Of a DNA stretch of 64,000 nucleotides, positions 55,991 to 64,000 are shown piece by piece. Position 1 is the first letter of the stretch. Every line of letters begins with the position of its first letter. This DNA comes from Gambelia wislizenii (lineage: Eukaryota; Chordata; Lepidosauria; Squamata; Crotaphytidae). The position numbers were made by a program, and so were the translations under genes. A model generated the notes under the pieces. The model made no database searches, was not told where the DNA came from, and worked only from the letters and a program-made list of their open reading frames with translations. The DNA lies in the NCBI GenBank assembly GCA_030847615.1, contig JAUMIR010000004.1, positions 73,935,001 to 73,999,000 on the forward strand. The letters run 5' to 3'.

Positions 55991-58579
55991 CCAGCCAACT
56001 ATGATAATTGGGCAGTTTGGAAGTTCACGACTTATCAAAAGGGACAGTGACAGATGACAGAATATGGCTGCTCCTCTTACTAACATCATATTCTGTGAAA
56101 GAAATATTTAGAAGAAGAAAACATATTGCTATATTGTGTAAAACAAAACAAACAAAACACATCTTTCTGCAACACCAATCAAACTAACAAAATAATTACC
56201 ATTTCCTTTTCATGATAAATGTACAAATGGATGCTACAGATACCCTATGATCACCTTGAAACATGAAATAAAAGGCCATTTGAAGGGCGGGTGTGGTTCC
56301 CTCACTTACAGGTGGTATCAACATTTTGCACAGCTAAGTTGATTGTGATACCAGAGACCAGGGCAAAAAGAGCACAGCCTACTCCACACTACTTCATTAT
56401 ATTCCTTATTCCCTTGATGGATTAAATCAGATTTCCCTCAAGGTCAAGAAATTAAAGGATGCGAACAATTCCCATGCTTGTTAGAACAAAGAGGTAAATC
56501 CCTTCTGAAGAAGTATGTCATCCTCAGGAGGAAACAGGAAGAGCACAGATAGGCCATAATCTGCATTCTAGGTTATCTTGGTCATTTTCAATGCTCAAGT
56601 GTCAATCAGAAGGCTAGTGCCACCTACCCATAACTCCACAGAAATGAAAATGCCATTTTCCATTCCATCTTCCTCTGCTTGGTTCTTCTGAAGATTTGGG
56701 ACTTCCCAGCCATCTGACATACTACAAAGGGTGTCCCAGTATCCACAGATCTGCTGGTGAATTACACACCAAACTCAACCCAAGTAGTTCACATTTTCTT
56801 TTCCTTTCTTAACAATGAAACAAACAAAAATCAGCACAGCACTGCAGAGTTTCAGCTTTTACAGTGAATGAAATGGCATCATTAAATTTAGGTGTTCATC
56901 TGCAGAATGCAGGAATTCAGTCCAGATACACTCAGGATATTCACATCCTAACAGATTCATAGGTGTATAGGTAATGGACTGAAAAGATATGACTCACCCT
57001 GGTGATTGATTACTCAGGTGTTGTGTTTTTATTTGACAGGTTGATACAAACAGGGAGGTAAAGTTACTAAAGCAGATTAAAATTCTACTGAAAAGTAACA
57101 TTATCCTACTTTAGGATAAAGTAGCCAATATTATCCTAAAGAGGGCTACAATTCAACCCTGAGCTGTTCCCTGCAAGCCCACAATTAAATCACAATACTG
57201 TATTGCATTATACCAACACCATTCCAAAACCCCACCAAATTCTAAATAAAACCAGCATATTAGTTTGGCTATTCAAAAGCCCCGGCTGCTCAACCTCTTC
57301 TTGGCTCTCCTCTCAGATCTGTCACTCTTGTCACTTTTATTCTGAATTTCTGCTTCTGCCGTATCACCCTACGTGGCTTAGAGTTGAACATTCCAACCCT
57401 GGCTTCCAACAAGCTTCCCATATCACCACCTTGCCCCACCCAAACTTTACCACAGACCTACTGCTCTATCTTGGGAATGGCTGTAGCTCTATGACACAGA
57501 ATTCCATTTGCACAAGGTCCCTTCTGCAGTCTATGGTAGCACCAGTTAAAATATGTCAGGCCTCAATACAGCAAGGGTGATGAAGATCCCTAGTTAGCTA
57601 ACCTTACAAATTTTTGGGACTGACATTGTACAAAGCCAGCTCCTTCTATTTTAATGTTTGAGTGTCACTCACAAAACTGTTGCTTTCAGCTTTCTATCCT
57701 CCCTTCACAGGGAGTGGTCTTAGGTAGGGCTGCGCTGCACCATCTGAAACAGCTATTAGCAGGTAGCCCACATTTGCACTAGGCTAAACAGAGACTACTA
57801 TAAACTCATCTTGCAGCAAAGGTGGGGGGAGTGTGAAGATGGGCATGTCGTTTACTGGCAGTTCTGAATAAAATCAAGTTGTGAAGCTCCTCTCTGTTGC
57901 CAGAATTAGAGCAAACCCAGCACACAGGCCATGGAAAGTAGACAACTACATATTAGACAGAGAGAAAGAAAAAGGAAGAGGCAGAGAATGTCATGATTGC
58001 AAATGAAGGAAGACACATGCACACACAGAGACTGGATGAAATGAAGGGGAAGGGCAGCAACAGGAGGCAGGAAAGGAAGTTTGTGGACACTGTCCTTTCC
58101 TTAGCAGGCAATTCACTAACAGATGGAAGTTTCCCCCAAATAAGGTTGTGCAGTGTTTTTTTCCCACCTGTCAGGAGACTGGCAGGAAGTCAGACAGGAT
58201 TGTCTTGGTGCTAATGCGGGATGGGGGAGAACAGGGGGTGCTTCCATCTGCTACAGAAAGATATACAGCCATTTGGCAGTCCTGATTATCAAACGTGTCA
58301 GACTTCAGGGGTTCAGCACATCTAGCCAGAGAAGAGTTCCTGCTGTCAGCTGCTAGAAGTGGGGAGGGAGATAAGGGAGATCTCTGTGGAATGTAATAGA
58401 TACCATCCAGAGGCTCCCTCCACTCCCTGTACAAGCGAACAAGCCTGTGTACACTTTTAGCAATAAATAAATAATCCACTGAGTTCAACGGAACATACTT
58501 CTAGGTAAATGTGTATACAGGGTTCCTCCTTTGTCTTTTGGTCTGGGGAAAATGGGTTCCCAAACTGTTAGGTACAGCC
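55991..58579. other. Unique non-coding sequence upstream of the GC-rich zone
   Basis: No repeat family is clear apart from a short old-repeat trace at about 58470-58510. The open frame at 57203-57580 lacks domains. Confidence 0.4.
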
Positions 58580-58799
58580 ATTGTTAACTGGTCAGTATAG
58601 GGAGAAGAAACGCACAACCACCACCCTTTTCAACTCCTGCTAAAAGCAGAACCGGAATCTCTGTGGCTGCAATTACAAGGTTTAGGAGCGGAGAGAAGGA
58701 GAGAGGCAGGAAGTAGTTCCTACTACTACAGTGCCATCGTCTAAGTGTGGAGCATACCAGCAAGTATAAAAGCATAGACTGGGGCGGCATGGGGTGTGG

Positions 58800-60300
58800 A
58801 AGAGATATTCCGCTTAATTTAAGAGCGCATTTTAGCAGCCCAACAAGTTCGACCAGGCTGCCCTTTCGCCTACCTTTCTCTCCCCTCCCCGCCGCACTCC
58901 TCCCCATCGCTTCTACTTCACCTTCCCGCTGTATGCGGGCATCGCCCCGACTTGCTCCCGCTCCCGAGCAGATCGGCCTTCATCAGATGAAGCAGACAGT
59001 CTCCAACACGACCCTTTCGCCCTTGTTCCACCCCGGGCGACCAAGGCTGAGTCTCCTTCCTCCTCCGCCACCCCGCTTCCCAGAGGAAGCCCCCCGTCCC
59101 TCCCCTCCCTCTCTCTCTGCAGTGGTACAACATTCCTCCACACACGCCCCGCTTTGCAACACATGTCGCCGCCGGACAGTAAAGCCCTCCTCCTCTCCTC
59201 TCCACACACCCCCACCGCGGGGATTGACCACGATTGGCACCTCTGTGTGGGGAGAGGGCAGGGGCGGCTGACTTGACCTCCGCCCTCCTGCCGCGCCCCT
59301 CGAAAGCCAGGGATTAGGCGGCTTTTTCAAGCGTCCCCTTCCTTCCCTCTCGCTCCCACCCCCGGCAGCCAGCAGTCCATTTGTCGGTGCGGAGACCCCG
59401 CCGCCCAAGAGGCCCTCCCCTTTCCCCATCCAACGCCCCAACGGTCCTCCGCGGTGACACACAGACCCAGCATTGTCCTCCTCGGCCGGTAAAAGAATCA
59501 GGTTACTGTGCTAAATCCCCAGGAGGAGCCGCTTTACACACCGCGGGCTACAGGGCCCAGCGCGTGGAACCTGCACCCGCCTGTTCCTTTGCCTCGCCTG
59601 GCTTTTCCTGATCGGGGGGGGGGGGAAGCGACGCCCCAAGAGGCCCCACCAGCCAGGGATCGCGTCCCGCAACGCTCAAGGCGCTGCCCTCCAAGCGCCG
59701 CAGAGCCCGGGATGCACACGCGTGGGTTTACTAGGAGGGACGCTGGCGGATTTCGACGCGTCCCCCCTCCTCCCCCACGCGCACCTCCTTCCTTCCCACC
59801 CACCCACCCACCCACCCCTCGGTCCATTTAGCCAGTTACCTCCTCCTTCCCCGGCCAGACCGCTTCTTCGCTTGCAGAATCCCCCGCGGCCACCTTGACG
59901 AAGAGAGAAGTGTTGTAAGCTGGGCGGTTGCAGCCTTGCAACGGCGATTCATGGAAGATGCCAACCTATCAGGCACGGTCACGGACTCCCAATCCCTATC
60001 AACCCCCACCCACCCACGCCCCTCCCCGGGCATGCAACGAGTAAAAGGAACGGGTTGGTTTTGTTTTGTTTTTTTAAGTTTCGACATCGCACAAGATTCG
60101 AAAAACACAAGGCTGGGAAAACAAGATATTCCACATTCTGCTCTTTGTAGGCTTTTTTTTCTCCCCTACCTCCCCCCCCCCACAAATTACGAATAAAGCC
60201 ACCGAAGAACCGTGTTGTAGGCAACGTTAACCCCCCCTCAAAAAAAAAAAAAAGCCCATTCAGCTTGAAACAGAGGGTCCTGTCCCACGCGTGACTGTGC
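58800..60300. promoter_or_regulatory. CpG-rich flank of a CpG island
   Basis: From about 58.8 kb the sequence turns GC-rich with many CpG dinucleotides, (CCCA)n tracts at about 59798-59815, a GGGCGG word at 59923 and an A-run at 60240-60253. A donor-like GAG|GTAACT occurs on the minus strand near 59840. This is the type of sequence that surrounds a vertebrate housekeeping or developmental promoter. Open frames on both strands are typical artefacts of high GC. Confidence 0.5.
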
Positions 60301-61760
60301 GGTTTCCTTAGTCAATGGTCCCCTCCCTCCTGTCCTCTCCTTAAACCAATACGCCCCGTGTCTTTCCTTTCTAACCGGACGCTGGGAACACCCTGAATTT
60401 TCCACCCCTCATTCAAGCCCAGGAGGAGGAGGGCAGCGGCGCTGGGGCTCCGCCAAAGAGAAAGCGGGCCGAAGGCGGGGCAGAGCTTCACGGCTTCCCA
60501 CCCAAAGCCGTCCATCGGAGGAGCCCCGCTTCCTGCCCTCTCGCTCGCCTCCGACGCCCGTCTACCCCACCCAAAGCCGCCCTTCTCGGCTCCTTCCTCC
60601 CACACCCCGTCCTCAAATTAGCCGTTTGCGAACAAGCACCAGAAAGAAGCAGCAGGCGGGGGTGGGGGGAGCGCGAAATCATGTCCGCAACAGTTTTCCG
60701 CTCTCTTATTTTTCTCCCAGGGACGGCGGTGGAGTCCCGGCTCTCCTTCTCTCCGCGCCCAGAGAGAGAGAGAGAGAGAGACGAGGGCGGGGGACCCAAG
60801 AAATCCAAGAGAGGGAAAATCTCCGGCTTACTTTGACTCTTGGGAGCAGGAAGCTGAGGAGAAGCGAGGCGTTCCTCTTCTTCCACACCGGCGGCCACCC
60901 CGCCCAGCCTCAGCCGCTCCCCAACTTCGCGGCTCCGGCTCGCACGACGCCGCGGCGGCGGCTGCCTCCTCACCAGAACAGCGACGACGGCTTGGCGAGC
61001 CCGAGGCGACTCATGCGCGGCTCCCGCTGCTCTCCCTCCGCCTCCAGTCCCCCAGTCTGCCACAGGCTGGGGAAAACCCCTGGATTTCCATGAGGAGGGA
61101 GGGGGGAGTGGAGGACGGGAGGGGGAGGGAGGGGAGAGGAAGTCTGGCGATGAAGGCGTCGTGCTTTCTGTGCCTTGACTTGCCGGCCCCTTGCTCCGGC
61201 TCTTCCCGAAGTTTGGAGCCACCAGGGTGGGGAGGGGGGGAGAGGGCTCGCCCGCGATAAGGCGCGGGGTCTCTTCAAAACTCTCCGGGGCCCTTAGAGG
61301 CAACGAAGCTGCAGCAAAGTGGGTCCCCCTCCGAGGCCGCCCCCGCCCGCCCCGCCTCTTCCTCGCCTTCCCCCCGCCCCTCTTTGGGAAAGCCAGCCTT
61401 TCCCAAGGCGAGCCCCTCCCGCTCTGAGCAGCGAGCGCTTGAGGAGAAGCTCGTCATGGCAACGCCGCCGGCCTAGCCCTGCCAGGCTCAGCCCCGTCCT
61501 CCGAAAGGGGAAGGAGAGAGGCGGGCAGGGACTCTGTTAAGGTGGCTGCCGGCTGCGTCCTGGTTTCGTTTCGTTTTATTTTTTTAAGGGGGAAAATGAG
61601 GAGACGCGGCGCCCCGAGGAGAACCCGGAGAGGGGCTCGTTCTGGCGCTACCCTCCGTAGAGAGAGAAACCGGGGTGGGGTAGGGTGGGGGAATAAAACT
61701 TTCAACCGAGTGCTAGTAAGGAACAGGAATCATGAGGGAGCTCGGGAGAGCTCGGCCTGT
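60301..61760. promoter_or_regulatory. CpG island, probable promoter and first exon region
   Basis: The CpG density is the highest in the window, including 'cacgacgccgcggcggcggc' near 60940, GC boxes such as GGCGGGGC near 60474 and CCCGCCCCGCC near 61347, and a (GA)n run at about 60762-60781. No TATA box stands out, as usual for CpG-island promoters. Both strands have large chance frames. A minus-strand ATG followed closely by a splice donor is listed separately. I infer at least one transcription start here. Direction and gene identity cannot be determined, and the promoter could be bidirectional. Confidence 0.7.
60974..61014 (-). CDS. Candidate first coding exon at the CpG island (unidentified)
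   Basis: On the minus strand an ATG at 61014 opens MSRLGLAKPSSLF and is followed after 41 coding bases by CTG|GTGAGG, an acceptable splice donor. It lies in the core of the CpG island, where first exons occur. The start context is weak (C at -3) and the peptide is too short to identify. A further donor-like site, CAAA|GTAAGC, lies about 140 bases further along the same strand. The alternative is an untranslated first exon or a gene on the plus strand. Confidence 0.2.
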
Positions 61761-61920
61761 GTGGATGCTGTGGGCTACCATTAAAAACCACAGCTTTGAA
61801 GAAAAGATAGCTTGAAGGGGAAGAAGAAGTTGCTGTCGTCTCCCCCAGCCACCCACCCACCATATGTCTTTCTACCAGACTTCAAACTTCACTCCTCAAG
61901 AAAATAATATAGGATGGGGG

Positions 61921-61957
<37 letters not shown>
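61761..61957. other. Flank of CpG island with (TA)n
   Basis: (TA)n lies at about 61927-61952. No gene was recognised. Confidence 0.6.
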
Positions 61958-61958
<1 letters not shown>

Positions 61959-61991
61959 CTCTTCCAACTCTGCAATTCTATGATTCTATGA
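61958..61991 (+). mobile_element. Minimal CR1 insertion (about 34 bp 3' end)
   Basis: The sequence 'tctcttccaactctgcaatt', then 'ctatgattctatga', is the extreme 3' end of CR1, identical in wording to the end of the 45.0 kb CR1. It sits inside a TA microsatellite, with 'tatatata' on both sides. Confidence 0.8.
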
Positions 61992-62248
61992 TATATATAA
62001 GACATGAGAATTCTTGGCCTCTTCACAAACATCTTCACAGCCATCGTTTAATCGTTTAAAAGAAAAGGCCTTGCAAAATAGCTACACAGTTTTCAAACTA
62101 TGTGAGGGAAAGCCCTCTCCAGTGTCTCTATTTTGCCCCAATTTCTAGAGCAAAGCAGTGCCAAAGCTTCTGCCAACCAGAACTGTCACTCTCATTTAGA
62201 GCAGATCCATTGAATCAATGCAGTTTACATAACTGTTGATTTTACCAT
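61992..62248. other. Short non-coding spacer
   Basis: Nothing recognised. It ends with the left copy of the 12 bp target duplication at 62237-62248. Confidence 0.5.
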
Positions 62249-62652
62249 CACCTCCCAAAAATAGTATTCTACGGTGAACTCGCCATGGGTCAGTGTAAGA
62301 GGAGCGCTCCAAAAAAGCGATACAAGGACTCCCTGAAACAACATCTCAGGCTCTGCCAAATTGATCACCAACAATGGTCCACCATGGCCTCGCATCGGGA
62401 GGCATGGAGATGCACTATCCACAATGCTGCAGCCTTATTTGAGAACTCACGCCGAACAAGTCTTGAAGAGAAACAACAACACAGAAAAAATCACAACCCA
62501 GAAACATCACCCAAGGAGACCTTCTGCTGTGCTTTTTGCAACCAGACTTGTTTATCTCGGATTGGCCTTTTTAGTCATCAGCGCGCTTGCAGAAAGCGCG
62601 GGACAAGTCCTTCCTGAATCTTCATTTGCGAAGAAAAGCCAGAGAGAGAGAG
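62249..62652 (+). mobile_element. Zinc-finger LINE family, 404 bp insertion with 12 bp target duplication (copy 4 of 4)
   Basis: The perfect duplication tgattttaccat lies at 62237-62248 and 62653-62664. The insert keeps an uninterrupted frame: the YGELAMGQCKRSAPKKRYKD region, LKQHLRLCQIDHQQWSTMAS, HREAWRCTIHNAAALFENSR, RTSLEEKQQHRKNHNPET, then CAFCNQTCLSRIGLFSHQRA, CRKRGTSPS and stop. The 3' UTR is about 25 bases, followed by (AG)n. This copy defines the protein C-terminus of the family: a basic region plus a Cys2-His-Cys-like zinc finger, presumably for nucleic acid binding. Confidence 0.92.
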
Positions 62653-63119
62653 TGATTTTACCATTCAACAGTTTATTCATTGGGTCTCCTCCAGTTGAAG
62701 CTAGCAGTTGGATTAGGCGCAGATGGGGGGCAATGAAATGTTTAGCTCCATTTCATGGGTGGGCATCTTAGTCATATGGATTGGTGTACTGTCATCAGGA
62801 GGGCTTTAAACTGAATCCTACAATAGGAGACAGCATTTCACTGGATAGGAGGGTATTAAATGTCTGGGAACAATAGTGTCAGTGATACATAGGACATTGG
62901 AATGACATCTCGCCAGAGGGCAGTAAAAGTAATAAGGCACTAGAAGGAATGGCCCTTGGTCTGAGATGCCTCTGCAGCAGGGGTAGGAATCATGTGGCCC
63001 TCTATATCTTGTTGAACTGTATCTCCCTGTATTGTTCCCCACTGGATAGGCTGGTCAGGGCTACTGGGACATTTGCCCCTCCCCAGACACAAATGCACAG
63101 GCCATGGGATGTAAACAAA
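62653..63119. other. Non-coding sequence with a fold-back MITE remnant
   Basis: 62984-63082 carries 'gtaggaatcatgtggccctc', then 'atcttgttgaactgtatctc' and 'ggataggctggtcagggcta', the fold-back MITE family. No gene was recognised. Confidence 0.5.
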
Positions 63120-64000
63120 ATGAACTCAAACTTTTAACACAGGAAGAGAGATAGAATTTAATAGCCATTAGTGAAACTGGTGGAATAACAGTCATAAATG
63201 AAATTTAGTAACTGAGAGCTATTTCCTCTTCAAAAGGAATAGACTCAGACAGGAATGGAAGAGGCATAGCAATATATGCAAAGGATGTATACATGATTGA
63301 GGAGATCTATAACTTGGGACATGGAGGGCAGATTAGAAGAATCTGAGTAAAAATTATAGGAGAGGGAAACAAAGATATCACTATGAGGATCAAGTACTGA
63401 AGGTCTGGATGATACTCTTCTAGATCAGATTACCAAACACTAACAAAAATTATACAGTAGTGGGAGACTTCAACTACCCTGATAGCTGTTGGAAATCAAA
63501 TTCTGCCTTGAATGTAAGATTCAACAAATTCCTCACTTTCTTTGCTGACAATTTCATTTTCTAGAAAGTGAAGGAGGAGTCAAAGAGATGAGCTAGTTTG
63601 GATCTGATCCTCACCAAATGAGAAAAAAAGTCAGGGAGATGGAATTAGTAGGAGCTCAGTGCAAATTTGAACACATCATCTTGGGATTGATTGATTATAT
63701 AGAAGACAAGGAAAGCTGAGTATAGTTGAGGGGGGCACTTTGGATCTTATGAAAACTGATTTCAATAAGCTTAGGAAAATTATGGGTGCGGTAAAAATAC
63801 AGAGAAGAGAGTGTCTTAAACATGAAACATTGAATAACTGAATTCAAGTCTCCAGGATCAGATGAACAATCCAAGCATAGTACATGCAATCTCACTATAA
63901 TATTTGAGAATTCTTGGAGAAGAGGAGAGGTCACTGAAGACTGGAGATGGAAAAACATCATCCCATCTTCAAAAACATAGAACAAGAGGACCTAGGCAAT
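63120..64000 (+). mobile_element. CR1 LINE, endonuclease to early RT region, decayed, continues past the window
   Basis: Plus-strand pieces read SDRNGRGIAIYAKDVY, then VVGDFNYPDSCWKSNSA and ASLDLILTK, the CR1 apurinic endonuclease motifs (GDFNYPD.CW is diagnostic). Further on come 'aagtctccaggatcagatga' (KSPGPDE, start of RT) and 'gaagactggagatggaaaaa' with 'aagaggacctaggcaat' (EDWR... DPGN). Many stops and deletions are present. It is the only copy in the window that preserves the endonuclease half. Confidence 0.8.

Noticed and set aside
60488..61303. 271-codon open frame on the minus strand in the CpG island
   Set aside because: It is Pro/Ser/Arg-rich, overlaps several other long frames on both strands and has no recognisable domain. 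Long frames are expected by chance at this GC content.

Overview
The window is nuclear DNA from a vertebrate, most likely a squamate reptile (lizard). The evidence is its repeat content: CR1 LINEs with the ATTCTATGA-type 3' end, saurian-type L2 LINEs ending in (ATT)n, tRNA-derived SINEs of squamate type, fold-back 'ttggactacaactcccag' MITEs, Tigger-like and hAT-like MITEs and a decayed mariner. There are no operons, no prokaryotic gene density, no CRISPR array, and no protein-coding gene that I can recognise. The species is not resolved from sequence alone.

Layout. 1-5.1 kb: intergenic or intronic sequence with an L2 fragment and one copy of a LINE family that ends in (AG)n. 5.37-8.6 kb: a 3.2 kb hAT-like DNA transposon carrying CR1 pieces, a further MITE and a GC-rich cargo block. 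9-27 kb: mostly unique AT-rich DNA with scattered SINEs and MITEs, a 1.35 kb L2 on the minus strand at 12.65-14.0 kb and a clean hAT MITE at 22.66 kb. 27-36 kb: CR1 and L2 fragments and fold-back MITEs. 36.4-37.6 kb: a MITE split by a segment that looks like a solo LTR. 41.35-42.6 kb: a near full-length but dead mariner. 44.3-45.8 kb: two Tigger-like MITEs followed by an 820 bp CR1. 48.5-49.6 kb: a LINE insertion with a perfect 12 bp target duplication, next to an open frame that ends in a strong splice donor. 52.5-55.1 kb: Tigger-like elements, one of which holds a hAT element that itself holds a third transposon. 58.6-61.8 kb: a CpG-island-type region, the best promoter candidate in the window. 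62.2-64 kb: another LINE copy with a 12 bp target duplication, then a decayed CR1 endonuclease/RT region running off the end.

Interpretation. The window probably covers introns and/or intergenic DNA around one CpG-island promoter near 61 kb; I cannot name the gene. Three candidate exons are listed at low confidence. The most informative content is the transposon stratigraphy. Two copies of one hAT-like family share the same internal CR1 junction, so the CR1 piece was captured before the family spread. Paralogous empty sites inside the window confirm the order of nested insertions. A zinc-finger-bearing LINE family appears four times, and two copies have 12 bp target duplications.
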